Source: Clostridium fallax | Lineage (GTDB): Bacteria; Bacillota; Clostridia; Clostridiales; Clostridiaceae | NCBI RefSeq assembly: GCF_900129365.1 | Contig: NZ_FQVM01000001.1 | Location: 186,001-250,000 of the forward strand | Length of the DNA: 64,000 nucleotides | Reading direction: 5' to 3' | Shown here: positions 7,761-15,998 of the stretch, piece by piece | Layout: each line of letters opens with the position of its first letter | Numbering within the stretch: position 1 is the first letter of the stretch | Made by a program: the position numbers and the translations under genes | Notes under the pieces: model-generated | Database searches by the model: none | What the model saw: the letters and a program-made list of their open reading frames with translations, nothing else | Told to the model about the DNA's origin: nothing

Positions 7761-8696
7761 ATGGCATTAGTAACTACTAAAGAAATGTTTAAAAAAGCTT
7801 ATGAAGGTGGATACTCAATAGGAGCCTTCAACATTAATAATATGGAAATAATCCAAGGAGTAATAGAAGGAGCAAAGGCTAAAAATTCACCTGTAATTCT
7901 TCAATGCTCAACTGGAGCTATAAAATATGCAGGAGCAAACTACTTAAAAGCAATGGTTGATGCTGCTGTAGCTGAATCAGGATTAGATGTAGCTCTTCAC
8001 TTAGACCACGGTCCAAGTTTTGAAGCTGTTAAAGAAGTTATAGATGCTGGATTTACTTCAGTAATGTTCGATGGATCACACTTTGATTATGAAGAAAATG
8101 TAAAGAGAACTAAAGAAATAGTTGACTACGCTCACGCTAGAGGAGTTGTTGTTGAAGCTGAATTAGGAGTTCTAGCTGGAGTTGAAGATGACGTTGTTGC
8201 TGACGCTCACATCTACACTGATCCAGATCAAGCTGTTGACTTTGTTAACAGAACTGGTGTTGACTCATTAGCTATAGCTATAGGAACTTCACACGGAGCA
8301 GTTAAGTTCCCACCAGATGCTAAACCTGAATTAAGATTTGACATCTTAGAAGAAATCCAAAAGAAATTACCAGGATTCCCAATAGTTCTTCATGGAGCTT
8401 CAGCTGTAGATCCTGCAACTGTTGCAACTTGCAATGAGTTTGGTGGAAAAATAGCTAACGCTAAAGGAATTCCAGTAGATATGCTAAGAAAAGCATCATC
8501 AATGGCTGTATGTAAAATAAACATGGATACTGATATAAGATTAGCAATGACTGCTGCTATCAGAAAAACTTTTGGAGAACAACCAGAAGTATTTGATCCA
8601 AGAAAATATTTAGGAAATGCTAGAACTGCTATCAAAGACGTTGTTATAAGCAAAATAGACAACATCTTAGGTTCAGCTGATGCAATGAACAAATAG
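7761..8696 (+). CDS. fba: Fructose-1,6-bisphosphate aldolase, class II
   Basis: Zinc-dependent cleavage of fructose-1,6-bisphosphate to DHAP and glyceraldehyde-3-phosphate in glycolysis. The 311 residues show class II motifs: ALHLDHG with Asp82 and zinc ligand His83, SVMFDGSH, VEAELGVLAG, a VDSLAIAIGTSHG segment and VLHGAS. An in-frame ATG at 7734 would add nine residues, but AAAGGTGG sits seven bases before the ATG at 7761. Codon choice (many C-ending codons) differs from neighbouring genes and fits high expression. It stands alone between its own promoter and terminator. Confidence 0.96.
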   Translation: MALVTTKEMFKKAYEGGYSIGAFNINNMEIIQGVIEGAKAKNSPVILQCSTGAIKYAGANYLKAMVDAAVAESGLDVALHLDHGPSFEAVKEVIDAGFTSVMFDGSHFDYEENVKRTKEIVDYAHARGVVVEAELGVLAGVEDDVVADAHIYTDPDQAVDFVNRTGVDSLAIAIGTSHGAVKFPPDAKPELRFDILEEIQKKLPGFPIVLHGASAVDPATVATCNEFGGKIANAKGIPVDMLRKASSMAVCKINMDTDIRLAMTAAIRKTFGEQPEVFDPRKYLGNARTAIKDVVISKIDNILGSADAMNK

Positions 8697-8710
8697 TATT
8701 TAAAATAATA

Positions 8711-8756
8711 AAGAGAATCTCAAAATGAATTTTCATTAAGAGATTCTCTCTTTTTA
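8711..8756 (+). terminator. Terminator of the aldolase gene
   Basis: AAGAGAATCTC (8711-8721) and GAGATTCTCTC (8740-8750) pair, followed by TTTTTAT. It lies 15 bases past the stop codon. Confidence 0.88.
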
Positions 8757-8801
8757 TATCTATAAATATATATTTTTTTATAAAACTATGTAATATAATA
8801 T

Positions 8802-9395
8802 TTATTTTTTATCAAAATAATCATCTATAATTTTTTCTGATATTCTTTTATATCCATTAGCCATATCTACAATTTCTAAAACAGAGACTAATTTCTCCTC
8901 ATAGTTTAATTTTTTGTCACTTATTCTCTCTTTTATATCTTTTTTTATTTTTTCTTCATTATATTTTTTTCTTTTTAAAAACAAACTATATATTTTTTCT
9001 AAATCTATTTCCTTTCCTTCTTCTATTTTATTTACTATTGGATTTAATAATATTTTTATATCTCCTATACTCATAGATTGTTTTAAAAAATATATTAAAA
9101 TCATAAGTAATATATGATTTTTAGTATACTTCTTTTTTAAAGCATTCATTAATAATTTATCTTTAGTATAATTATTTATCATAGTTTTAGTTAATAACTT
9201 ATCATTTTCATTTCTTCTTGTATATCCTAAATTATCTTCAAATAGAGTAATAACTTGATCCATATAAAGATCTAAATTAGGTATTTGCTCTAATGTAACA
9301 CTATTTCCTAAATTTACATAATTAAAGATTGAATCTATATCTATTATTATATCTGTATCATTTTTTGATTCTATTTTAATATCTTCCTTATTCAA
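8802..9395 (-). CDS. DUF1836 family protein
   Basis: A 197-residue protein matching my memory of DUF1836: a conserved IPNLDLYMDQVITLFE segment (about 38-54), then DKLLTKTMINNYTK (about 64-77), with a mainly helical remainder. The family is widespread in Firmicutes and resembles DNA-binding regulators of unknown target. The start is TTG at 9395, preceded by GGGAG. Its 5' side faces a striking long palindrome (9408-9466), a natural candidate for its own operator. No function is assigned. Confidence 0.75.
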   Translation of the reverse strand: MNKEDIKIESKNDTDIIIDIDSIFNYVNLGNSVTLEQIPNLDLYMDQVITLFEDNLGYTRRNENDKLLTKTMINNYTKDKLLMNALKKKYTKNHILLMILIYFLKQSMSIGDIKILLNPIVNKIEEGKEIDLEKIYSLFLKRKKYNEEKIKKDIKERISDKKLNYEEKLVSVLEIVDMANGYKRISEKIIDDYFDKK

Positions 9396-9407
9396 ATTTC
9401 TCCCTAC

Positions 9408-9466
9408 TTTCTATTAATATTAATACATGTAGTTTCAAAAACTATATATATTAATATTAATAGAAA
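9408..9466. repeat. Long palindrome upstream of the DUF1836 gene
   Basis: Two perfect 18-base inverted arms, TTTCTATTAATATTAATA (9408-9425) and its complement (9449-9466), flank a 23-base core that itself folds as TAGTTT-CAA-AAACTA. It lies 12 bases upstream of the DUF1836 start and about 155 bases from the divergent hemolysin III gene. It could be an operator for a dimeric regulator or a transcript 5' hairpin. Confidence 0.85.
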
Positions 9467-9621
9467 TACTTAGTAAAATCAAGAAATTTATAGTTATTTC
9501 CTGTTTTTATTTATTTTTTAATTCTTTTTAAAACTTGTATAAATTAATAAACTAATCATATAATATAGCTATAACATAATGTAGTTTATATAACTACTTA
9601 TCATTATCAGGAGGCGACGAT

Positions 9622-10269
9622 ATGATTAAACATTTCAGGGAACCAATAAATACCTTAACTCACCTAATAGGTGTCATTGCATCTTTAATAGGATTAATAT
9701 TTATGATAACAAAGGTTTATACTGGCGAAAATTTCTTTACTCCTAAGATGGCTGGAGCTATTATTTTTGGACTATCTCTTATATTTTTGTATGCAGCCAG
9801 CTCTCTATATCACTTAGTTAAAGTTTCTGATAAAGCACTAACTATATTTAGAAAAGTGGACCATTCAATGATATTTATTCTAATAGCAGGTACTTATACG
9901 CCTATTTGCTTAATGATATTAAGTAACCCTATTAAAACAATTGTATTATCCATAGTTTGGTCATTAACAATTCTAGGTATACTATTAAAAGTATTTTGGT
10001 TTAATTGTCCAAGAGCTCTTTATACTTCTTTTTATATAATAATGGGTTGGATGGCTTTATTTTTAATTATTCCTATATATAAAACCTTACTTCTTAAAGG
10101 GTTATTATGGCTAATTGCAGGAGGAGTCCTATACACTATAGGTGGAATAATTTATGCTAAAAAGTCTCCTAATATATGCAGTAAATTTGGATTTCATGAA
10201 TTATTCCATGTATTTGTTTTGTTAGGTAGTTGTGCTCATTTTTATTTAATTTATAATTTTGTTTTATAA
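9622..10269 (+). CDS. Hemolysin III family membrane protein (YqfA/HlyIII, PAQR-like)
   Basis: A 215-residue integral membrane protein with seven predicted helices. It starts with REPINTLTHLIGVIASLIGL, has the conserved ASSLYHL (about 55-61) and KVDHSMIFILIAGTYTP (about 78-94) motifs, and a late HELFHVFVLLGSCAHF. These histidines and the Asp are the metal-site residues of the HlyIII/PAQR superfamily. Hemolysis is a historical label and the cellular role is unproven. AGGAGG precedes the ATG by seven bases. It is monocistronic by context. Confidence 0.92.
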   Translation: MIKHFREPINTLTHLIGVIASLIGLIFMITKVYTGENFFTPKMAGAIIFGLSLIFLYAASSLYHLVKVSDKALTIFRKVDHSMIFILIAGTYTPICLMILSNPIKTIVLSIVWSLTILGILLKVFWFNCPRALYTSFYIIMGWMALFLIIPIYKTLLLKGLLWLIAGGVLYTIGGIIYAKKSPNICSKFGFHELFHVFVLLGSCAHFYLIYNFVL

Positions 10270-10436
10270 CCTATTTTATTTATAGTTTTATTCTATAACT
10301 TATTTAATTTATAAATTTTATAACTTTTTAATAGATTATTTTAAATACTATTATATATATTAAAATATTATTATATATTCTTTTCACTGTTATTGGTCCT
10401 ATAAGTTTTAAAATTATAAACCTTTTAATAAATAAA

Positions 10437-10534
10437 AGTGGATGCATTAAAGTTTAATTTATACAATATATATACTTTAAGTAATAAAAATACTTAAATA
10501 TATATTGCAATAATAACTTTTTTGTACATCCACT
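10437..10534. repeat. 98-base imperfect hairpin between convergent genes
   Basis: AGTGGATG (10437-10444) pairs with CATCCACT (10527-10534). The arms re-pair inward through AAGTT/AACTT, CAATATATAT/ATATATATTG and TTAAGTA/TACTTAA around a short AT loop. It lies between the hemolysin III gene (plus) and the nucleoid-associated gene (minus). On the minus strand it is followed by TTTATTTATT, so a long terminator for the minus gene is the simplest reading. The remainder of the 328-base gap is AT-rich with nothing else recognised. Confidence 0.75.
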
Positions 10535-10597
10535 CTAATTATTTTCCCTATAAGAAATAATTATTTTTTAGTAATTTATAACTAAATCTATTTATAA

Positions 10598-11638
10598 TTA
10601 TTTTTCTATATAATTCATAATATGTTTTATAACCATATTAATACTTCCATCACCATTTCTTTGAATTTCAAATCTTAACGGATCATCATAAGCATCCTCT
10701 GTTATATATAAATCTATATCTTTATCTATTTTTAATCTAACTCTTTTTAATTTTTTTTCTACCCATTGCTTATCTACCATAAATTCTTCTTCTAATCCTT
10801 GAGAAGATGTAAACTCTTTAAAATTCTCTACTATATGAGGTTCTTCTTTAAATAGTTCCTCTGAAAGCTCATTTATATTTATTGTTTCATCTTCTTTTAA
10901 TTTACTTTTTATTTTACTTCTTATTTGTTCTGCCTTATCTGCATCTTCACTTATGTTGTTTCTAGTCCAAGTTTCCGCAGCTTTTAAAAATGTTTTTGTC
11001 ATATCTCTTTCATTGTTTATAATTGTACAACCTAAGAAATTATTTATAAAATAGTTAGCTCCATATTCATCTTCATCTTTTGATTTTTTTTGCTTATCGA
11101 TAACCATAAGATCTATTCCATTATCTTCTCTTATAGGCTTTATAAAAGCACACTTTTGTATCCTTTGACTAGAAGCTGGAAGCCCTGCACTTTGAGGTAC
11201 TATTCCTATACCTATTTTATCTTGTACAAAATCTACTTTATGAGTAAAATTTTTAACATAATCCATTTTTAAAATTCCAAGCATAGGACCTTGGTCTGTT
11301 GATAAAGAAAGAATTATAAGATCACAAGAAGGTATATTTCCATTTCCATTCATAACAGCAAACATTTGTCTTGCTAATTCCTTAGATACCTCTACTATAT
11401 CGTTATTTATTCCATTTAAAAATTCCTGTGAAACCTCTTTAACTATATGTCTTTCTGGATTAAAAACTGCATACTTTAGTTCTTCATCTTTTAAAACTCT
11501 TTCAACATGTTTATATAAAAATTTATAGACATCCTCATTTAGATCCATTTTATATTCGTTTAATATAGGTTCATCGCTATTATTATCTAAAATATGAATG
11601 ACACCTTCTAAGATATTTATATCATTTACGTATTCCAT
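10598..11638 (-). CDS. Nucleoid-associated protein (NA37/YejK family)
   Basis: A 346-residue soluble protein matching the 37-kDa nucleoid-associated family (NdpA/YejK). It has an N-terminal region with HILDNNSDEPIL, a central QMFAVMNGNGNIPSCDLIILSL block (about 91-112), GILKMDYV and the VPQSAGLP segment. Members bind DNA or the nucleoid, but their task is not well defined. The ATG follows GGATGGTGAG. A palindromic terminator upstream (11676-11701) separates it from the next gene. No phage or mobile neighbours are visible. Confidence 0.85.
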   Translation of the reverse strand: MEYVNDINILEGVIHILDNNSDEPILNEYKMDLNEDVYKFLYKHVERVLKDEELKYAVFNPERHIVKEVSQEFLNGINNDIVEVSKELARQMFAVMNGNGNIPSCDLIILSLSTDQGPMLGILKMDYVKNFTHKVDFVQDKIGIGIVPQSAGLPASSQRIQKCAFIKPIREDNGIDLMVIDKQKKSKDEDEYGANYFINNFLGCTIINNERDMTKTFLKAAETWTRNNISEDADKAEQIRSKIKSKLKEDETININELSEELFKEEPHIVENFKEFTSSQGLEEEFMVDKQWVEKKLKRVRLKIDKDIDLYITEDAYDDPLRFEIQRNGDGSINMVIKHIMNYIEK

Positions 11639-11662
11639 TAACTACTCACCATCCTGGATATA

Positions 11663-11701
11663 ATAAAAATTAAAATTCCTTGAAATTTAAATTTCAAGGA
11701 A
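11663..11701 (-). terminator. Terminator after the two-helix membrane protein gene
   Basis: TTCCTTGAAATTT-AAATTTCAAGGAA (11676-11701) is a perfect 26-base palindrome followed on the minus strand by TTTTAATTTTT. It ends the 11758-12258 gene. Confidence 0.85.
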
Positions 11702-11757
11702 CACTTAATATTATATATTACAAAATATATTTCTTAAACATTTATCTTTAATTTATA

Positions 11758-12258
11758 CTATAAATTTTTCTTTATTGCTTTAGGATTAAATATAAAACAT
11801 GCATCTATAAAAGCTTTATTGGGAACAAATTCTATTTGAGCTCTTGTCAATCCTTCCGTTAAAATAGCTACATAAACCCTTTCAGTGTTTCCTGTTGGAA
11901 TCGATTTAATAATTTTTGTTGGTTTATTGGAAAAATCTCTATATGCATCACTATCTTTAGGTGCTAATAAAGCAACTTCTTTTAAATTAAAGGTAACTTG
12001 TCTCTTTCTTTTCTTCATTTCATATATGGCATCTATATCGATTTCTCCATTAGTTAAGGCATATTCATATTCAACATAAAAGTATCTTTTTAAATACCAA
12101 ATCGCTCCAGACACCACAAAAAATACAATACTAAAAACAGCTCCTCCTAATACCAAAAAAAACATTGCTATAACAAAAAACACCATCATTAATGCTTTAG
12201 CCATATTGTATGGTGTCTTATTGCTTACTAAAACTAGTTGCTCCTTAAATTGATCCAT
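11758..12258 (-). CDS. Uncharacterised two-helix membrane protein (DUF6106-like)
   Basis: A 166-residue protein with two adjacent membrane segments (about residues 21-57) and a basic-rich soluble C-terminus starting at RYFYVEYEYALTNGEIDIDAIY. The pattern, including YALTNGEIDID and a KKRKR stretch, resembles an uncharacterised clostridial family that I recall as DUF6106; the name is tentative. An AGGAGGAGG SD precedes the ATG. It diverges from a CYTH gene and has its own terminator. No function can be assigned. Confidence 0.6.
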   Translation of the reverse strand: MDQFKEQLVLVSNKTPYNMAKALMMVFFVIAMFFLVLGGAVFSIVFFVVSGAIWYLKRYFYVEYEYALTNGEIDIDAIYEMKKRKRQVTFNLKEVALLAPKDSDAYRDFSNKPTKIIKSIPTGNTERVYVAILTEGLTRAQIEFVPNKAFIDACFIFNPKAIKKNL

Positions 12259-12418
12259 TTTAGCCCTCCTCCTATTCTCTCATTATAACAAATTATACCA
12301 TAACTCCTTAATAAATTCTTTAATTTAGGTTCCTTTTAGACTAAAATATATATGTAACTTTATAAAAACTTTTTAATAAAAATTTATAATTTATCACAAA
12401 TATAGAAAGGAAGATTAC

Positions 12419-12991
12419 ATGACTGAACTAGAAACTAGAATAATAAATATAGATGTAGAGTTTATTAGAAATAAGATGAAAGAAATTAATGCTATTAATG
12501 TAAAAAAAGAAAATCAAATAAATAATATTTTTGATTTTGAAGACAGAAGACTATTAAATAATAAAGGATATGCTAGAATTAGAACTGTTGATGATTTAAT
12601 TAATAATAAAACTATATATTTTATGACTACAAAAAAAATGCTTTCACAAGAAAAATTCAAAGTAATGGATGAAAAGGAAGTTATAATAAGTGATAGTAAA
12701 ATTGGTGAAGGAATATTTAAATCTTTAGGATTAGTTTTAGTTGAATCCATAAAAAAGTATAGAGAAAGCTATAAATATAAAAATTCTCTTATAGAAATAG
12801 ATATAAATGATCCTAGTTTTTGCCCTTTTCCATATATAGAAATTGAAACTACAAATGAAAATGAATTAGAAGAAATAGTAAATCTATTAGGATATGAAAT
12901 GAAAGATACTACTTCTAAAACTATATATCAATTAATAGCTGAAAATAATCAAAAAGATATAGAAAATTACTCTAATTTAAAAGGAATTTAA
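12419..12991 (+). CDS. CYTH-domain protein (class IV adenylate cyclase-like)
   Basis: A 190-residue protein with the triphosphate-tunnel CYTH layout: an N-terminal ELETRI in place of the usual ExExK, then GYARIRT, TIYFMTTKK, DEKEVII, KKYRESYKY and IEIDIND followed by PYIEIE. These alternating charged strands bind triphosphates with divalent metal. Substrates in the superfamily range over ATP (class IV cyclase), thiamine triphosphate and inorganic polyphosphate, and none can be chosen from sequence. The Arg in place of the signature Lys is a conservative variation. GGAAG precedes the ATG. Confidence 0.82.
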   Translation: MTELETRIINIDVEFIRNKMKEINAINVKKENQINNIFDFEDRRLLNNKGYARIRTVDDLINNKTIYFMTTKKMLSQEKFKVMDEKEVIISDSKIGEGIFKSLGLVLVESIKKYRESYKYKNSLIEIDINDPSFCPFPYIEIETTNENELEEIVNLLGYEMKDTTSKTIYQLIAENNQKDIENYSNLKGI

Positions 12992-13019
12992 TCTACATAA
13001 TAGTTTTTAATAATAACTT

Positions 13020-13061
13020 ATCCCGTTAAATAGATTTTATAACTGTATCTACTTAACGGGA
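13020..13061. terminator. Hairpin between convergent CYTH and TPR genes
   Basis: TCCCGTTAAATAGAT pairs with ATCTACTTAACGGGA (14 of 15 positions). It sits between the stops of the CYTH gene (plus) and the TPR gene (minus). T-runs on both sides are weak, so it is called a bidirectional terminator on position and stem strength. Confidence 0.65.
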
Positions 13062-13087
13062 CTTACTTTAAATTAACTTATAGTTTT

Positions 13088-13765
13088 TTATTTTAACTCT
13101 TCCAACTCTTTTTCAACATCTTCTTTACTTATAAATGTTATATAAGTAAACTTACATTCTAAGGCCTCTTTAAATTTTTCTTTAGCCTCTTCTATTTTCC
13201 CTAACTTTTTTAGCACTATTCCATAATTATAATATGCCTCAGGATAAGTAGGTTTTAAAGGCATTAGTTTTTCATAAAGTTCCTGACTTTTTTCTAAGTC
13301 GCCTTTATAATAATAGCTAAGTGCTAAATTATCAATTATTCCTCTATCATCTTTGCTATAATCATAAGCTTCTAAATTAAATTTTAATGCCTTATCATAA
13401 TCTTCATCAAGTATATAAAAATATCCTAAATTTTGATATATTATAGTATTTTTATATTTATTATAAGTCTCTTCTAAAATTTCTATAGCATCTTTTATTT
13501 GTCCTTCTTTAACAAAAATAACCGCTTTTACATTTCCATAAGTTATTTTTTCATGATCCTTTAATTTTGATGTATTAACTGAATTTAAGATTTCTTTGCT
13601 CTTTTCTATTTGTTCCTCTTTTAATAAAAGAAATGAATAAGTAAGTTTAAGCCCATCATCTTTATTTCCTTTTATTAATTTGTCATATATTTCAAAGGAC
13701 TCCTTTATATTTCCTTCATTATATAATTTAGCAGCCTTTACTTTACTAAAAAAAGAAAATATCAT
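13088..13765 (-). CDS. Tetratricopeptide repeat protein
   Basis: A 225-residue soluble protein built almost entirely from TPR-like helical pairs. The clearest repeats are NLGYFYILDEDYDKALKFN, NLALSYYYKGDLEKSQELY and YNYGIVLKKLGKIEEAKEKF (C-terminal half), each with the small/aromatic pattern W/N-L-G-Y-A-F-A-P. TPR proteins scaffold protein interactions; no partner can be named. AGGAGGAG precedes the ATG. It lies 76 bases after an EamA transporter on the same strand and may share its transcript. Confidence 0.85.
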   Translation of the reverse strand: MIFSFFSKVKAAKLYNEGNIKESFEIYDKLIKGNKDDGLKLTYSFLLLKEEQIEKSKEILNSVNTSKLKDHEKITYGNVKAVIFVKEGQIKDAIEILEETYNKYKNTIIYQNLGYFYILDEDYDKALKFNLEAYDYSKDDRGIIDNLALSYYYKGDLEKSQELYEKLMPLKPTYPEAYYNYGIVLKKLGKIEEAKEKFKEALECKFTYITFISKEDVEKELEELK

Positions 13766-13841
13766 TTTAACTCCTCCTACTGCTGTATAATAAATAATTT
13801 ATATCTAAAAAGTATTATATCACATAAAAAATATAAATTAA

Positions 13842-14726
13842 TTATTCTTCTATAATTAATTCTTTACTCTTTTTCTTTAGAAAACTTAATTTAGTTTCTG
13901 ATATTAAAATTGCTAAAAATATAAGTAGGCAACCTATTATTAGTTTAAAAGTTAATTGTTCATTCAGTATTATTATAGAAAATATACTGCCAAAAACTGC
14001 TTCCGTAGATAATATAATAGCAGCTTTAGTTTCTGTTGTATATTTTTGAGCTAAAGTTTGAATAAAAAAAGCTATTGTTGTACTAAAAATTCCAAGATAT
14101 ATAGCAGGCATAATAGCATTTATAGTAAAAGTAAAAGTATATTCTCTTCTAAAAATTAAAAATATTATCGAAAGTATACCTGCTGTTATCATTTCAATAG
14201 AGGTTATAAGACTTGGATCTTCTTTCTTAACAAATTCTCCTGTAAAGAATATATGAAAGGCAAAACATATAGAACAAGATAATGTTAAAACATCACCTTT
14301 ATTAATATTAAATTCACTATCAAGGGTTAAAAAAGCTGCTCCTGTTAAAGCTATTATAGCCCCACATACCCCATACTTATCTACAGCTTTTTTAAATAGT
14401 AGTCCAATAAAAGGTACTATTACTACATTTGTGGCAGTTAAAAAAGCATTTTTTGATGCAGTTGTATATTGTAAGGCTACTGTTTGAAGTGTAAATGCAA
14501 AAAATAATAACACACCAAGTAAAAGTCCTCGATTAAAAGTTTTTCTTTTTATCTTTTTAAACTTCTTCATAAAGATAATTCCCATAATAATTGCAGCAAT
14601 AGAAAACCTAAAAGTCATAACTTGTATAGGAGTCATATTGTTTAATGCTAAATCACTAGCTACAAAACCACTACCCCAAATTATTGCTACAATTATAAGC
14701 CCCAATTCACCTAAATATTTCTTCAT
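13842..14726 (-). CDS. EamA/DMT-family transporter
   Basis: A 294-residue inner-membrane protein with ten predicted helices as two EamA repeats. The first starts GLIIVAIIWGSGFVASDLAL, the second has FTGEFVKKEDPS then FFIQTLAQKYTTETKAAIILSTEAVFG, the conserved end of repeat two. Such drug/metabolite exporters move amino acids, nucleotides or similar solutes. The substrate is unknown. AAGGGGGT precedes the ATG. It lies downstream of the GntR gene on the same strand with a 115-bp gap, so it could be regulated with it. Confidence 0.88.
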   Translation of the reverse strand: MKKYLGELGLIIVAIIWGSGFVASDLALNNMTPIQVMTFRFSIAAIIMGIIFMKKFKKIKRKTFNRGLLLGVLLFFAFTLQTVALQYTTASKNAFLTATNVVIVPFIGLLFKKAVDKYGVCGAIIALTGAAFLTLDSEFNINKGDVLTLSCSICFAFHIFFTGEFVKKEDPSLITSIEMITAGILSIIFLIFRREYTFTFTINAIMPAIYLGIFSTTIAFFIQTLAQKYTTETKAAIILSTEAVFGSIFSIIILNEQLTFKLIIGCLLIFLAILISETKLSFLKKKSKELIIEE

Positions 14727-14841
14727 AATAACCCCCTTTATATGTTTAAATAGTTTAAAATATATAAACTTAAATGTATTTTCCTAAATTAAATTATATT
14801 AAACAAAAACCATATATATACTATTTAAAATAAATATTTAG

Positions 14842-15570
14842 TTATATTTTTAAATTGACAGTATATTTAAATTTTTCTCCTTTTACAATAGCTGTTGTGT
14901 ACTCTATTATTCTATTTCCTTCATAACTTATTCTTTCTACTTTCATACAAGCTACTTCCTCACTTAAATTTAATGATAAAAGTTTTTTTATTTTATCATT
15001 AGGTAAAATTGGATAAAAACTCTGCTCTGCATTAGAAAAAATAATATTATAATCCTCCTGAAAAATATCATATAAAGCTCTCTCATTTAAATCATAACGT
15101 TGAAAATTAAAAAATCTATCACTAGGTAAAAATGTGGTTTCAAATAAAATAGGTTCATTTTCAATTTTTCTTATTATTTCTATTTTATATACCATTAAAG
15201 AATCTTCTAATTTCATAATTTCTTTTATTTCTTTTGAAGGATAAATTTTTTTTAAACTTAACAATCTATACTTTGGTATTCTTCCAGATTTTTTTAGTTC
15301 ACTTGAAAAACTATAAAATTTATTTAAATATTGATTAAGAGGTCTAATAGAAACAAAACTTCCTTTTCCCTTTTCTTTATATATAAGTCTATGCTTTTCT
15401 AACTCACCTAAAGCTTGCCTTATAGTTGATCTACTTACTTTAAAACTTCTACTCAATTCATTTTCAGATGGTAATTTACTGCCTTCTTGTAATATATTTT
15501 TTTCTATTTTTTCTTTTAAATAAGAATATATTTTTATATATAGTGGTTCAATTAAATTCCCTTGTAACAT
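14842..15570 (-). CDS. GntR-family (HutC/UTRA) transcription regulator
   Basis: A 242-residue regulator. Residues about 8-72 form a GntR winged helix (YIKIYSYLKEKIEKNILQEGSKLPSENELSRSFKVSRSTIRQALGELEKHRLIYKEKGKGSF spans the domain). Residues about 90-240 form a UTRA ligand domain with IRKIENEPILFETTFLP and YDIFQEDYNI. UTRA domains sense sugar phosphates or amino sugars. It diverges from the symporter-sulfatase-kinase operon and is its likely controller. Four related palindromes near that operon and the pfkB operon are the proposed operators. A half-site (15695-15710) lies on its own side. Confidence 0.92.
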   Translation of the reverse strand: MLQGNLIEPLYIKIYSYLKEKIEKNILQEGSKLPSENELSRSFKVSRSTIRQALGELEKHRLIYKEKGKGSFVSIRPLNQYLNKFYSFSSELKKSGRIPKYRLLSLKKIYPSKEIKEIMKLEDSLMVYKIEIIRKIENEPILFETTFLPSDRFFNFQRYDLNERALYDIFQEDYNIIFSNAEQSFYPILPNDKIKKLLSLNLSEEVACMKVERISYEGNRIIEYTTAIVKGEKFKYTVNLKI

Positions 15571-15814
15571 CTGAATCCTCCAATTATGTTATTTAATTTA
15601 ATATAAATTATATAAATATTATTTGTTCTATATTAACAATTTAATAATAGTATAACAAAAAATATCCATTTATTAAAATAAAATGTAATTTATTACTAAC
15701 AAGTTAATAATTAAAGATATTTCATTCTAATTAGGATTTATTGCAATTAACTTGGCATAAATCCTAAATTTAACTATTGACATATATACAAAATTAGGAG
15801 TAAGTTATAATAAA

Positions 15815-15831
15815 GTGGTAATTACAAGTTA
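15815..15831. promoter_or_regulatory. Proposed GntR operator site A
   Basis: GTGGTAATTACAAGTTA, core GGTAATTACA, lies four bases past a TATAAT (15806-15811) upstream of the symporter operon. It differs from site C at only two central bases. No good -35 matches this TATAAT: the nearby TTGACA (15777) is 23 bases away. Confidence 0.65.
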
Positions 15832-15935
15832 ATAGCAAAAATCTTTACTTTTAATAAATTTATTAAAGTTTCAGTTTGTTTTTATTTAAATATTATTTTA
15901 TTTATTCTATATTTTTTTATAGAATTTTTTATAAA

Positions 15936-15953
15936 AACTTGTACGTACAGGAT
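15936..15953. promoter_or_regulatory. Proposed GntR operator site B
   Basis: AACTTGTACGTACAGGAT carries the palindromic core TGTACGTACA. It lies about 45 bases before the symporter start. Read on the opposite strand it shares TACGTACAAGT with site C in front of the pfkB operon. Confidence 0.6.
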
Positions 15954-15956
15954 AAA

Positions 15957-15970
15957 AGAAAACGTTTAAT
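15957..15970. promoter_or_regulatory. Possible cre (CcpA) site in the symporter leader
   Basis: AGAAAACGTTTAAT fits the cre consensus TGWAANCGNTNWCA at most defined positions, with mismatches at the first and last two. It lies between operator B and the SD of the symporter gene, a position where CcpA could block transcription. Tentative. Confidence 0.35.
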
Positions 15971-15998
15971 ACTGCATAATTTCAAAGGAGGACAAAAA

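Noticed and set aside
15777..15811. TTGACA ... TATAAT as promoter of the symporter operon
   Set aside because: The spacing is 23 bases, too long for a sigma-A promoter, so the two boxes were not paired; the real -35 is unclear.
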